Shown: in pieces, positions 26,078-39,390 of the stretch
Layout: each line of letters starts with the position of its first letter
How positions within the stretch are numbered: the stretch's first letter is position 1
Assembly (NCBI RefSeq): GCF_041146395.1
Contig: NC_090997.1
Span: 33,397,501-33,461,500, forward strand
DNA length: 64,000 bases
Direction of reading: 5' to 3'
Source of the DNA: Eulemur rufifrons
Lineage: Eukaryota; Chordata; Mammalia; Primates; Lemuridae
Notes under the pieces: model-generated
What the model was told of the DNA's origin: nothing
What the model saw: only the letters and a program-made list of their open reading frames with translations
The model's database searches: none
Program-made: the position numbers and the translations under genes

Positions 26078-26240
26078 AATTTGTGGGATGCAGCTTAGAA
26101 GGAAATTTATAACATAAAGTGTTTATGTTAGAAAAGAAGAAATAAATGGCCTTAAGACACTAGGACTAAGGAAAGAAGAACAAATTAAGCACAAAGCAAG
26201 CAAGGAAATAATAAAGAGTAAAAATCCATGAAATTCAATA
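26078..26240 (+). mobile_element. L1 ORF2 fragment
   Basis: Sense L1 ORF2-like text: 'gggatgcagcttagaagg', 'aaatttataacataaag', 'aagcaaggaaataataaag'. It abuts the preceding Alu and microsatellite and ends in (AAAT)n. Confidence 0.7.
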
Positions 26241-26914
26241 AATAAATAAATAAAATCTTCCAGTCAGAAATCCTCTCCATGAAAGTATTCATTTATTTTT
26301 AAGGGGGAGAATTATCTCTTTTTTCCCTCTTTTCTTTCCTTCTCTTCTCTCTTTTTCTCTTTTCTTTTTTGATTTGTATTTGCCCTTACATAGTATCCCT
26401 ACACCCACAACACAGCCACCCCCTTAAAGGTGTTTCCACATGCCCAGGGTGTTGCCAGCTAGCCATGAGTGGGCTGTGCTATACCCAGGCTGCCACCCTG
26501 CCAGCCTCTTCAAGACTGAGGAATTTTCCAAGATTCCCCTCCTAAAATTCACAATGTGTTTCTTATTCTAACAACAACAACAACAAAGTCCTTGAGACTA
26601 AAAAATAGAAAGTATCTTGATTTGAATATGACTTTAAAAGTCCAGGACTGACAAGTACAGACTAATATCTTAAACTACTTTTCTACCACAACACTGTCAT
26701 TACTTTTATTCCTTAACTATCTTTGAAACAAACCAAATTGACCAGATTCTAGTAACGTCAGATTTTTTGTGTGTGGAAATATTTCTTCCTTTCTTAGCAC
26801 CATATACATTATTGAGATCTTAATTTCCATTGTGAATATAATCTTCTATCTTTACTATTCCCACATTGCATGCAACAATTACGGGTCATTTTATGACATT
26901 AAATTAACTCATCA

Positions 26915-27247
<333 letters not shown>

Positions 27248-27529
27248 TTAAAAATCCCTCAAACCAAAATTGTTTTCATTATTCTCTGTTCACCCTTCTG
27301 GACTATAGGAAGTCTGTGACATTTTACTCATCTTGCTCTACAATGATCTTTGAAAAGTTAAACTGACTGGTGGCAAGTTTACATGTGGTTAAAGAACCAT
27401 GTACATCAATCTATCCTTATAAGATATTATAATCTGTGAGGCATCACAATATCCCATAATTACCTCACAGCCTGTGAATCTATGTTTCCAAATGACCTAT
27501 AAATTCCACTAAATAATAAATGATTTTCA

Positions 27530-27725
27530 TTGGATGTAAGAGACGGCCACATTTGGGGTGATAGTAACGGTGACACACTGGGAGTTGGATCATCTTGGTT
27601 TGAGTGGCAGCCCTGCGATCTGGAAAACAAAATCACAGCTTCTCTGCACTTAATTTTCTTACTTGTAAACATGGGAATATTATTACCGTACACCTACTTC
27701 TCAGAGCTATTGAACAGATAAAAAT
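27530..27725 (-). mobile_element. MIR
   Basis: Antisense MIR: 'gagtggcagccctgcgat' (core), 'ttaattttcttacttgtaaa', 'cagagctattgaacagat'. Confidence 0.75.
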
Positions 27726-28303
27726 AGTAAGAAATTTTGTAGTATCAGAAAATTATATTTTACAAGTGTAAGGGTTTTTTAATTCATGTTTTCTTGCATA
27801 TGACTTGGGTTCTAAGTAAAACAGAAAGAACTAGGCAAGCATTGACCAGTAATGCTTATTTATTGCAGTTGGGTCCCTATTTGAGTTATTTCTCTTAAAA
27901 TTGACTAAACAATTTTTCTTTTACTCATTGCAAAGTGCTTAAAAAATGAACAGTTCATCTCTGTTAGCTTGTAGTATGTATAGTAAAATGATAACTGCAT
28001 CCAACCATTGCTTTAAGGCTACTTGACCAAATAGTGTCAAGAAGCATCCATGAATTGTAATAAGCAAAATGTGGCCTGGAAGTTCACCATGCAAAATTAG
28101 ATCACTTGTTACTTATAATTTCAGTTCACATATCATGCTGTATGACTTTTCTATGATTCCTCCTTTACAAGTTTTCTTTTCTACCTACGTTATTTCACAA
28201 GATCGTTTTGAGTTTTGCAAAATAATTAGAAAGAATTAAAAAATATTTCAACCAGTTGATTTTAGTTATTAGAAATTTCAACAGATTTTGTTTCAGCTAT
28301 TCT

Positions 28304-28778
28304 TTTTTTTTAATTTATTCAGGATATTATGGGGATACAAACATTTTGGTTACATGTAATGCATTTGCCCCACCCAAGCCAGGGCTACAAGCATCTCCTT
28401 CCGCCATACAGTGTGTTCCGCTTACATTAGTTGGGTGTTTACCCTCCCAACCCTCACCCACGACCAGCACCCAATGAGTGTTACTACCATGTGAACACCT
28501 TAGTGTTGGTCAGTTAGTACCAATTTAATGGCAAGTACACGTGGTGCATGTTTTTCTATACTTGTGATACCTCACTTCGAAGGATGGGCTCAATCTCTAT
28601 CCAAGATAATACAAGAGGTGCTAGATCACCATTGTTTTTTTGTAGTTGAGTAGTAGTCATGGTATACATATACAAATTTTATTAATCCACTCAGGTATTG
28701 ATGGGCACTTGGGTTGTTTCCACATCTTTGCAATTGTGAATTGTGCTGTTATAAACATTCGAGTGCATAAAGCTTCTA
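28304..28778 (-). mobile_element. 5'-truncated L1 3' end (lemur-type 3' UTR)
   Basis: Poly-T on the left, then 'ggatattatggggatacaaa' and the pyrimidine-rich 3' UTR. ORF2 end follows ('gttgagtagtagtcatggta', 'tccacatctttgcaattgtg'), broken off at 'gagtgcataaag'. Target-site duplication tttcagctattct (28291-28303) and tttcagttattct (28779-28791), 12 of 13 identical. Confidence 0.92.
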
Positions 28779-29430
28779 TTTCAGTTATTCTGGAAAAAAA
28801 TCTTTCTTTTTTATCTTGCTGCTTGTTTTGAATTTGAAATTATTTTTTTCTTTTTATGCACCCATTATTTCTGTCAGCCCAAACTCTCTGACGAGGTGGT
28901 TATTTCAGAACCTTTACTATTGCATGTACTTTAATGACATTTACTTTTATGTGGTGCAAGCCATTCCTAGCTATTTTTTAAAAAATTATTATTTTGTATA
29001 CCAGCTTTATTTTTCAGACAAAAGCATATTTTACCTTATTTATATATTCATTCCTTTGTTGTGTGGTTTGATTATTTTAGGTCAATATTTTATCAGTGCT
29101 ACTAACTGTGCAGCTAAGCATAAATTGTGTGTATGCCACATCCATTTTTAAAGTAAAATATCAAGGTAGAAATTGATTACGGAAGTAATAAGAAGGTCAT
29201 AATGATGGATAATCTCCTTAGAGACGTGTTTGGGGAATATTGTGCTGTTTGGTCCTCTAAATTCTATTAAAGCAAGAGCAGCAAAATTCTGTTATTGTAC
29301 ATTTTTTAGTTTAGTGCCTTCATTATTTTAATTATTATTTTTTCTTCCACCACCAACATTGTTTTTAAACATATTGTGGAATACATATGATAGCATTTAT
29401 TTTGTAAAGAAACACTTCAGTCCTATATAC

Positions 29431-29998
29431 TGTTACATCCCAACCGGGTTGTATTGCCTCCTGCACAGAGAGGAGCCAATACACTGAGACAGTCGGGATT
29501 GCAGAGGAGAGTTCAATATCACAGAGCGCTAAGTGAGGAGATAGGAGGAATTTCTCAAATCCACCTCCCTGAGAATTTGGGAGAAAGGGTTTTTAAAGAT
29601 AGTTTGGCAGGCAGAGCCTTAGGCAATTGAGTCTGCTAATTGACTGGGTTCCAGGCGAAATCAAAGAGGTGTAGAAATTGGCTTCTTATATTGAGTTAGT
29701 TCCTGGATAGCGGTCGCAATAGCAGTTGAATCAAGTTTTTGGTATGGGCCATTATTGGTCTGGGTGGGTCAGCAGATCCACTGGAATGCAAGGCCTGGAA
29801 GATAGCTCAAAAACTAGCCTTAGGTTTCACAAGGGTGATGTTTTCTGTGGAGAAAGTTAAGAATCTTTATAACCATCAGCTATATGACTCCTGAATAGCA
29901 ATCATAGGAAAGCAAATTAGGGACACTGGCTGGTTATCATTATTACTATTATTTTTAATCTTGCCTGTGCTTTTGCAGAGTGCAGGCCCTTAACCACA
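29431..29998 (-). mobile_element. Probable solo LTR of an endogenous retrovirus (ERV1-like)
   Basis: A block of about 570 bp, richer in G+C than its flanks, starting TGTTACATCCC and possibly ending ...TTAACCACA. Read antisense, a TATA-like motif (tttttaaa near 29590) precedes a region ending ...GGGATGTAACA, as U3-R-U5 would. No gag, pol or env remnant is seen nearby. No convincing target duplication was found, so ends and family are tentative. Confidence 0.5.
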
Positions 29999-30604
29999 GT
30001 TCTTGCTTTGCACCCCTTTGTAAATGGTGGTTTCAAGACTATTTGAGAAATTCACAAGGGATCAAATGATTGAAATTTTGATATCCCTTGAGGAAAATAC
30101 ACTAAGACACTGAGAATGAATATTTACTAGCCCATAATAATAGATAAAAAGAAGATCATTTCTTTTCAAAACAAGGAAATTGGCAAAATATTTTTTTAAA
30201 TCCCCCAAATATGAAATATTTCATATTTTTATTTCAAAGAAATTGACAGTTCTGAAAGTACAAAGTTAAAAATGAGCGGGTGTTCTAAGAAGGAAATAGG
30301 AATTGATCAAGTTGGTTTCCCAGGCATTGATTAATTACCTGTGGTGTTCTTAATATATCTTTTTGACTCTGTTGCTTTCTTTTAGTGGAGAGAGAACTAT
30401 CTTCCACATCTGCTGATAATACAAATTGTGATTAGCATGGAGAAGTTCATCAATCTCCATTCTCCAACAAGGGAGTTTAGAATTCTCCTATACTGAGCAG
30501 AGTGGAAAGTGGACTAGTTTCTCTCTGACGAAAAAATAGGAGCATAATGGCCTAAATGTAACTAAATTAACATCAGTGGCAATTAATGTCAGTAATATAA
30601 TAAT

Positions 30605-31053
30605 TACAGTTTATTTGCAAAACATATCATTTGAAAAGATCACCAATTGTGGAGGCACACATTTTTGAACTAATATATATTGAGCACATAATATTGCTGC
30701 AGTGTTCTCAGTGGTGTGTATGTATCATACATCCATATATTTTTATGTAATCATCAAGACAACCTTATTACTATCTCCATATTGTAGATAAGGAAATTGA
30801 GTCACAGCACTATTGCCCCTGGGCCATGCTTGACTTGCTCCATGTTTCACTTGGATGATGCAGTTACTCAAATCTAGTCACTTTAAACTTTAGGCCACTG
30901 CATACAAATCACTTTAGGGGCTTGTGTAATGCAAATTTCTTGGTCCCACTCCTAGAAATTTTAATTCAGTAGGTTTTAGGTGGGGCCCCAAACTCTGCAT
31001 TTCTAAAAATCTATTTGGTCCACAGACCAAACTCTAAGTAGTACTGATCCAGG
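30605..31053 (+). repeat. MIR+MER5-like block (copy B, probable source of copy A)
   Basis: Direct homologue of 22629-22998, from 'tttatttgcaaaacatatc' through 'ctgcatttctaaaaatct'. Here the MER5-like part continues to its terminus ('ggtccacagaccaaactcta', 'agtagtactg'), which copy A lacks. It also holds extra bases near 30808-30850 ('gtcacagcactattgcc', 'ctccatgtttcacttgg') absent from copy A. Confidence 0.8.
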
Positions 31054-31599
31054 TTACACTAACAAACAGTATTGTCTAGTGTCATATTGCATCCTAAACA
31101 GAGTGTGATTTAGTAATAAAGTAACATCTTGTTTATCCAAACCTCAGCCATCTATCAACTTCACCTTTCTGAAAAACAGATAAGAAACAGAAAGTAAGCA
31201 AAAAGATAATGTGGAATTTCACAAATAGTTTGACCATGGCTAAGCAGTTAAATTCATGCTATTCATTCATAAGAGAGCCTTATTTACTCTAGTTTATTTA
31301 TAGCTCTTAAACATGGATTTTATTGTTGGTCTTCAAGTTTTTAAAATTGTATTAGAAGAGAAAAAGAGAGGCTGCTCCAGTTTAGCAGGTGTCCTGGGTG
31401 AAAAGCATCTGGCAGCTTCAGAGGATAGTCAAAACTAGAAAAATAGACATAAGAATTAAAAAATATAGGCGTCTGGGTCCCTAACATGCATGGTCTAGCC
31501 ATCTTATGCATGTCAGTTGAACTTGACTTTTTACGGCTCTCAGTTGTTGCAGCAGGGGCAAATGTATCAACTCCTTACTGTGACAACTCTCTGGAGAAA

Positions 31600-31805
31600 G
31601 AAGAACATGGAATTTGGAGTCAAATTTATTCCATTTGGAGTAGTTTCAAATCCCAGATCCTCTACTTATTGGCTGTGGATGACAGTTTTCTTCACGTAAA
31701 TTTTTTTGTCGGTCAGGCAGTTGTGGCAACCACTTCCCTATGGAGTAAATAACGCAGGGGGGCAAGTTCCCTAGCAGGATACCTAACACATAGTAGACAT
31801 CCAAG
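31600..31805 (-). mobile_element. MIR
   Basis: Antisense MIR with 'ggaatttggagtcaaat', 'caaatcccagatcctctact', and 'aggatacctaacacatagta'. Middle diverged. Confidence 0.65.
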
Positions 31806-31849
31806 TCTCTCCTTTCTGTCCTCCGGGGGAATGAAAGATGGGAATTAAA

Positions 31850-32090
31850 GAGGGTGGGATGTGGTGTCAGACAGACCTGGACTCAGATACTGGCTGCATA
31901 CTTATTAACTGGATAACTTCAGGAAAGCCATTTGAACTCTCAGTGGCCCAGTTTTTTTTAGTTTGTGAAGTGGAATTAGTAATATCAATTTTTCTGGGTT
32001 AGTATAAGAATTACAATAGTACACATACAGTGCCTTGCATGTATTAGGCCTCCAATAAATGGTAATTATAGTGATTATAGTTATCATTCT
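31850..32090 (-). mobile_element. MIR
   Basis: Well-preserved antisense MIR: 'ggtgtcagacagacctgg', 'ctggataacttcaggaaag', 'gtgccttgcatgtattagg'. Near full length. Confidence 0.85.
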
Positions 32091-32504
32091 CAGCATCTTC
32101 CTTTAAGACAATACTGCAGGTATGTCGCATGCTTTGGAAAGATTTCTATTGTAAATCATAAATCTTCAGAATTTCCATATAATTTATTCAGAATGGTTCT
32201 GGTTGTTTGTAGGTTCACTTTACAGGTTAATGTTTAAGCCTTACCTTCACACAGATAAACAAATATATACTTTAATAATATTAATTGTTCTCATGATATG
32301 TATGTACACATATGAATATACGTATGTTGCATATATATGCGGATTTTAACTTACCCCACATTCTCAGTATTGCACATAGCTTTCTATCATTACTCTTATA
32401 GTATTAGCTTATGTAGATTGATTTTGGGTTGGGAATTTGAGATCTTAGTATACTTTAATATTGATATTGTTATTATCCAGTAAAATACAGAAAAACATAG
32501 TTAA

Positions 32505-32700
32505 GACTCTGAGCTTAGAAATATACCAGAATTCAAACCTGGCTTCTCTACTCATGAGTTATGTGACTCTGGATGATCTACTTTTCCATACTGAGCCTCA
32601 GTTTCTCATCAATAGAGGGGGATAACATGCCCTAATCACAGTGTTGTGGGGCTGATTACTAGCATTTATAATGTGCTTAACACAATGCATATTATAAATT
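32505..32700 (-). mobile_element. MIR
   Basis: Antisense MIR: 'ccagaattcaaacctggc', 'gttatgtgactctggatga', 'gagcctcagtttctcatcaa', 'aatgtgcttaacacaatgc'. Confidence 0.85.
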
Positions 32701-33039
32701 TCTATGAAGAAGTAGTCTATCTATTTATTTTGTATTTGACTGTCACATTTTATAGTGATAACAATAAAATTGGATTTTCAATAATTAGGTTCTAAAAAAG
32801 AAAAAAAATACATTGTCCCTAGTTACCAGGACAATACACTTAATTGGTAGACAAACATATAAATAAATGAATACTAATAAAAGTTATAGATCTTCTAGAT
32901 ATTTTGGGTGAGTTAAATGGGAAAAAGAAAGGGAGTGACTAACTTAACCTGGAAAGATTAAAGAAGGCTTTCAAGAATGTGACATTTGGTTTGAGTTTGT
33001 TTAGTTCAAATATAAAATTTTTGTTAAAATGATAATAAT

Positions 33040-34817
33040 AAATATATAATGCAGAGGACTGGATCAATATGCTGAACAGAACACACATCCAAAAACCTCC
33101 CCCAAATGCCTTTAAATAACAGGAAAATAATTTGAATACAAACAAATTCACAGTAGAGCTAAACTGCAGGAAAAGGTGTCATTAGCAGACCCTAACTTTT
33201 TAGATACTCCTCAAAGATAGCCCAAAAAGCTAATTAACAAAAGCAAACAATGTGCCAGCTGAAAACACAAACAATAGAAAATTATTACAAATATAAAAGC
33301 TAGAGAGTTTATTATGTTTAATGATAGCCAGTATAAATATTATAAAGAGGAAACTTGGTGCAAATGTCAAGTTCATCATGCATAATGAACTTTACCTCCT
33401 AAGACTATTCTTATGTGTGTCCCTGTAAGGGAAAAGGGCAGCAGCATATTTGACTCAAGTTCCAAGCTAATACTCTAATGCTGGAAGATTTGTGGACTGT
33501 AATCCAAGGAAATTTAACTACATACTTGAGGAAGGCACTTTGTGTGGGTATCAGTGTCTGAGAGGGAATGCTTAGTGTGGGTGTCAGGGTCTGAGGGAAT
33601 CAGACAGCCTGAGGTAACTTGATATACAAAACTAACATAGTCAGGAGAAGAAAAGAAGTAAAGCAGCTAGAGCAGAGGGAAATTCACAAGGGTAGTCTAC
33701 TGTTAGAGAATAGGCAAGTTTGTTTTGATAAGTGAAAATTTGAGCTATGTTTTTTGTGTTTGGGTAGGGGTGGGTGGTCGTTGCCATTCTCCGCATGTCT
33801 AACATGCCCAAGAGGTGAAAGTGAAGCCAGTCAATCAATGCACTTACCCATTTACATCAAATCTACAGTGACCCCCTTCTGTTTAGAAGATGGAGACCTT
33901 TAGGAAATAATCCTATGGACTGTACAACAGCAGAAGAAATTTACCCCAGAATTAACAGACATGATTCAGTGAGATTTGACATAACTCAGAGATTTGCATA
34001 CATCAAATAAAAAACAATCTACTGAGGAAAGGGGCAATGAGAGGATAAGGATGAGTTAGGAATTAAAATATGTTGGCAAAAATTTGTTTTAAAAGTCAGT
34101 AGAGCAGAGGCAAGAACTGAATCAGTGATCTGTAAGACAAATGCATGATATTCTCACTGTACAAAGAGAAATAAACTAATATTGATAGATAGTATGTTAG
34201 AAGAATTAGTCATAGATACTTAGTCAAGAAAGTCTAACTCCAATTAATAGGAGCTCCAAAAGATGAGAAAACAGAAAATGGAGGACATAACTACAAAATT
34301 AAATAAAAATATTCCCAAATTGTTAAGCACAATTATTGAAAAAAAGTTTTACACAAAGACACACCTTGGTGAACTTTTACTACTTTAAATATGAAAGGAA
34401 GAATCCTGAAAAGATGGAGGAAAAAAATGAAAAAGTTTACATATAAAGACATGAAAATCAGATTGTCATCTGATTTACCATTGAAAAAAAGATTAGAAAT
34501 TAATTGAGCAGTATTTTGAATGTTCTAAAATAAAGAAACATAAATTTTCCAAAACTAGAATTCTGGATCTAATTGTGAGTACAGAGTTAACATATTTTTG
34601 GACATAAAAATATTCAGAAAATTTACCTTTTACATACCCTTCTGAAATAATCACTCAAAGATTTAGTGCAACAAAATGATCAAGTAACCTTACCTATAGG
34701 AAGATACAGTGGTTTAACATGGGAAATCTAATAATATATTATAATTTAGTGTATCAAACAAGTAAAGGAGAAAATTATATAATCAAATCAATAGATGATT
34801 AAAAAACATTTGATAAA
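33040..34817 (+). mobile_element. Old L1/HAL1-like element, 5' and ORF1 part plus a start of ORF2 RT
   Basis: Sense L1-type sequence. The ORF1-side text near 34240-34450 ('aataggagctccaaaagatg', 'cacaccttggtgaactttta', 'agaatcctgaaaagatgg') is followed at 34706-34817 by RT-region sequence ('atcaaatcaatagatgatt', 'catttgataaaattgaca'). ORF2 sequence between these is missing, so it is internally deleted or HAL1-like. It is interrupted at 34818 by an antisense L1. Limits on the left are uncertain. Confidence 0.65.
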
Positions 34818-37800
34818 ATTGACAGCTTTTTTTAATCGCAATAGATTTAGGGGGTACAAGTGGTTTTTTGTTACAAGGATGAATTTTATAATGGTGAAGT
34901 CAAGACTTTTAGTGTATCTGTAACCCAAATAGAATACATTGTACCTTACATGTAATTTTTCATCCTTCATTCCCCTCCCACATTTCCCTCTCCTAAATCT
35001 CCAATGTCCATTATACCATTCTGTATGACCATATACACTCACCATTTAGCTACTGCATATGAGAATGTGTATTTGTTTTTCCATTCCTGGATACTTTGCT
35101 TAGGATAATGGCCTCTAATTCCATACAAGATGCTGCAAGAAACATGATTTAATTCTTTTTTATGTCTGAGTAGTAGTATTATACATGGTGTGTGCATACA
35201 TATATATGTGCGTGTGCCCACACACACACACACACACACACTACATATACTTTATCCAGTCATCAGTTAATGGGCACTTAGGCTGATTCCATATCATTGC
35301 AATTGTGAATTGTGCTGCAATAAACATTTGAGTTCAGGTGTCTTTTTGATATAATAACTTCTTTTCCTTTGGGTAAATACCCAGTAGTAGGATTGCTGAA
35401 TCGAATGGTAGTAGGTCTCTTTTAGTTCTTTGAGGAATCTCCATACTATTTTCATAGAAGTTATACTAACTTATGTTCCCATCAAGTGTATAATTGGTCC
35501 TTTGTTACTGCATTCGTGCCAACGTCTATTGTTTTTGTACTGTTTAATAATGGCCATTCTGATAGGGGTAAAATGCCATTTCATTGTGGTTTTAATTTGC
35601 ATTTCCCTGATGATTAGTGATGTTGAGCATTTTTTCATATGATTGTTGGCCATTTGTCTATCTTCTTTTGAAAAACTTCTGTTCATGTCTTTTGCCCACT
35701 TTTTAATGGTGTTATTTATTTTTTTTTCTTGCTGATTTTTGGAGTTCCTTGTAGATTCTGGATATTAGTCTTTGTCAGATGTACACTTTGCAAATATTTT
35801 CTCCCATTCTGTAGGTTGTCTATTTGCTCTTTTAATTATTTCTTTTGCTGTGCAGAAACTTTTTAGTTTAATCAAGTACCATTTATTTTTTTTTTGTTGC
35901 ATTTGCTTTTGGGGTCTTAGCCATAAATTCTTTGACTAAGCCAATGGCCAGAAGAGTTTTTCCTAGGTTCTGTTCTAGGATTTTTATTGTTTCAGGACTT
36001 ACATTTAAGTCTTTAATTCATCTTGAGTTAATTTTTGTATATGGTGAGAGGTGGGGATCCAGTTTCATTCTTCTGCATGTGGCTATTCAATTTTCCCAGC
36101 ACCATTTATTAAATAGGATGTGAAGACAAGTTGGTTGTAGGTGTATGGTTTTATTTCTGGTTTCTCTATTCTATTCTATTGATCTATGTGTCTACTTTTA
36201 TATCAGTATCAGGCTGTTTTGGTTACTACAGCCTTGTATAGTTTGAAGTCAGGTAATGTGATGCCTCCAGATTTCTTCTTTTTGCTTAGGATTTCTTTGG
36301 CTATTTGGGCTCTTTTTTGATTCCATGTGAAATTTAGGATTGTTTTTTCCTAATTCTATGAAAAATGACATTGGTATTTTGATAGGAATTACATTGAATC
36401 TGTAGATTGCTTTGGGCAGTGTGGTAATTTTAACAATATTGAATCATCCAATCCATAATCCTGGGATGTTTTTTCATTTGTTTGTGTTATCTATGATTTT
36501 TTTCATCAGTGTTTTGTAATTCTCCTTGCAGAGATCTTTCACCTCCTTAAGTATATTTCTAGGCATTTTATCTTTTTGCAACTACTGGGAATGGAATTGA
36601 GTTCTTGATTTGATTCTCAGCTTGGCTGTTGATGTTTAGAAATGTTATTGATTTGTGTACATTAATTTTATAACCTGAGATTTTACTGAGTTTATGTATC
36701 AATTCTGGAAATCTTTTAGAAGAGTTTTTAGAGTTTTTAGATAAATGATCACATCAGCAGTGAGGGCTAGCCTGGTCTCCTCTTTTCCAATTTGGATACC
36801 CTTTATTTTTTTCTCTTGCCTGATTTATCTGGCTAGAACTTTCAGTACTGTGTTGACTAGAAGTGGTGAAACTGGGCATCCTTGTCTTGTTCCACTTCTT
36901 ATGTGCAATGCTTTCAACTTTTCCCCATTCAGTATGATGTTGGCTGTGAGTTTTTCATATATTGCTTTGATTATTTTGAGGTATATTCCTTCTTTGTCTA
37001 TTTTTTTGAAGGTTTTTAATCATGAAGCGGTGCTGGATTTTAGCAAATGCTTTTTCTGCATCTACTGAGATGATTATATGCTTTTTGTCTTTAATTCTGT
37101 TTCTGTGGTGAATCACATTTATTGATTTGCACATGTTGAACCATCTTTATATCCCTGGGATAAAACCCACTTTATCATGGTAAATTATCTTTTTGGTGTG
37201 CTTTTGTATTCAGTTTCCTACTATTTTGTTAAGGATTTTTCAGCTATGTTCATCAGGGATGTTGGTCTGTAGTTTTCTTTTTTGTGTGTGTCTTTTTGTG
37301 GCTTTGGCATTAAGATGATACTGGCTTCATAGAATTTGTTATAGAGGATTCCCTCCTTGATCTTATAGAAAAGTTTCAGTAGGATAGATACCAATTCTGC
37401 TTTGTAGTTCTGGTATAATTTGCTGTGAGTACATCTGGTCCTGGGCTTTTCTTAGTTGGGAGATTTTTTATTACTGATTCAATCTCCTTACTCATTATTG
37501 GTCTCTTCAGGATTTCTTTTTCTTCCTGACTGAGAGGTTGTGTGTTTCCAAGCATTTATCCATTTCCTCTACATTTTCTAGTTTATGGTCATAGTATTCT
37601 CAGATGATCTTTTATATCTGTGTGACATCAGTGGTAATGTCTCCTTTTTTACTTCTGATTGATCTTATTTGAATCCTTTCTCTTCTTTTCTTGGTTAACC
37701 TAGCTGATAGTCTATCAATTTGGTTCATCTTTCAAAGAACTGACTTTTTGTTTCACTGATTCTTTGTATTGCTTTTTATTCTCAATTTCATTTAGTTCTG

Positions 37801-37920
37801 CTCTGATCTTTGTTACTTCTTGTCTTCTGCTAGCTTTGGGTTTGGTTTGTTCTTGTTTTTCCAGTTCCTTGAGGTGTAACATTAGGTTGTTAGTTTGTGA
37901 TTTTTCTGTCTTTTTCTAAA
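34818..37920 (-). mobile_element. Younger L1, 5'-truncated, inserted in an older L1
   Basis: About 3.1 kb antisense: A-tail side and 3' UTR on the left (ttttttt, 'gggggtacaagtgg'), then the ORF2 C-terminal half. Landmarks are 'gggtaaatacccagtagtag', 'tttcccagcaccatttatta', 'ggatgttggtctgtagtttt' (about 37257) and 'ttgaggtgtaacattaggtt' (near the right end). It contains many stops and indels in frame, so it is not coding. A (CA)n expansion lies at 35219-35241. No clear target duplication was found. Confidence 0.9.
35219..35241. repeat. (CA)n microsatellite inside the L1 3' region
   Basis: Uninterrupted CA units preceded by a purine/pyrimidine-alternating tatatatgtgcgtgtg stretch. Confidence 0.9.
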
Positions 37921-38300
37921 GAAACAATAAGAAAGCTAGAATATTTTACATCCTCCTATATACGAATGTAATATATTCATATTACATTTCATTCATTCAT
38001 TTTGGTATGAAACTCATAGCAATCATTATTCTTACAGATGAGACACTAAAACCATATCAAATAAAAATCATGACTTGGGATGCTAACTGATTATCATTTA
38101 ACTTAGTCTGGGATATTTTGGTTAATGTAATAAGACAAGAAAATAAAATAACTGGTATAAAAATGGAAAGAAAAAGGTAAATATGTATCTTTTTGCTGAC
38201 TATAAAATTGTATACCAAAGTGAAAATCAATGAGAAATTTAGTAATGTGTCTAAATATGAAATAAATTTGCACAACCCAATATGTATTATATAGCATAAT
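37921..38300 (+). mobile_element. Old L1, continuation after the insertion (ORF2 RT)
   Basis: Sense ORF2 text resumes: 'ataagacaagaaaataaaat', 'tatctttttgctgactataa' (where intact L1 encodes the FADD active-site loop; here degraded), 'gaaatttagtaatgtgtct'. Fits the same element as 33040-34817. 37950-38100 is diverged. Confidence 0.65.
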
Positions 38301-38339
38301 TTATTTAACATTCTTACTGTTTCAAAGCTTATCTAGACT

Positions 38340-38840
38340 AGGAAAAACACCACAGTAAATATCCTTGTGCATATATTCTTACTGGTGTTTTATACCTCAG
38401 GGGTAAATTCCCCCCCAAAATAGGTTTTTCCAAACTGCTTTCCAAAAATATTTTAATAATTGAAAAATTTTGAAAGTACACATTTCTCCCATATCCCCAG
38501 TAATAAATGTTAATGCTTTTTAAAAATTCTATCAATGTGATATATATAAATTGACATTTTATTATTCATTTAATTATTTGTGTTTCTTTGACTTGTTAAA
38601 CTTATGCATCATTTCATATATTTTGAGCCATTTGAGTTAGATTTTCTGAGAATTATTTATTCATCATAACTTTTGCTTTTTTTCTATTGAGTTGTCCTTT
38701 TCTTATCCATTTGTAAGCACTCTTTGTATGTTAAATATATTACTGTTTTATCTATTAAATACATTATAAATATGTACACATATATATTTTCCTGTCTACA
38801 ATTTGTTGATTGATTTTGTTTGATTTTAGAGCTTTCTTGT
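38340..38840 (-). mobile_element. Probable old L1 (L1M) fragment
   Basis: Antisense hints of the ORF2 end: 'atatccttgtgcatatattc', 'ttccaaactgctttccaaaa', 'ttgagttgtccttttcttat', 'atttgtaagcactctttgta'. Very diverged. Confidence 0.6.
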
Positions 38841-39054
38841 TTTGTTCTTCTATCTTGAAAGTAAGACTCAAACTTGTGTTCAAAAATTAAGTGTATCTGA
38901 TCTTAATGCAAAATCATATGGGAGTCTATGTTTGTATATACATGTGTGTATAGAAATTACAAAAAAGGTAGATTTTGAGACTCTAGCTGTTAACTTAGAG
39001 GGATATCCATGATATAATTTTATTTGGAAAAAACAACTTGCTAAGTAATGTGTA

Positions 39055-39345
39055 TGTTTTTGTAAAACAAGTTAATTTAGATATAATGGACATATGAAAC
39101 TCATTATTTTCAAATGTACAATTCAGTGTTTCTCATTAACTTTACCGAGTGGTGGAACCATCACCATAAATCAGTTTTAGAACATTTTTAATTCCCCCAA
39201 TAAAATGCCTTCTGCCCATTTTACAATTCATCCTCATTCCCACCTCCATCTCCAGGCAGCCACTAATCTACTTTCTTTCCCTATAAATTTACCTTTTCCT
39301 TTTCTGAACTTTTCAAATAAATGAACATCAACAGTCATGTGTATA
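39055..39345 (-). mobile_element. L1M 3' UTR fragment
   Basis: Antisense: 'tttagatataatggacatat', 'aaatgtacaattcagtgttt', 'ggaaccatcaccataaatca', 'ctccaggcagccactaatct'. This is the classic L1M 3' end. Confidence 0.8.
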
Positions 39346-39390
39346 TTTGTATAATACAAACAAAGAGAAAGCTTAGAAGGATACACATCT

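Noticed and set aside
35430..37068. Several ORFs of 60-107 codons
   Set aside because: Antisense frames through a dead L1 ORF2; low-complexity hydrophobic translations, not genes.
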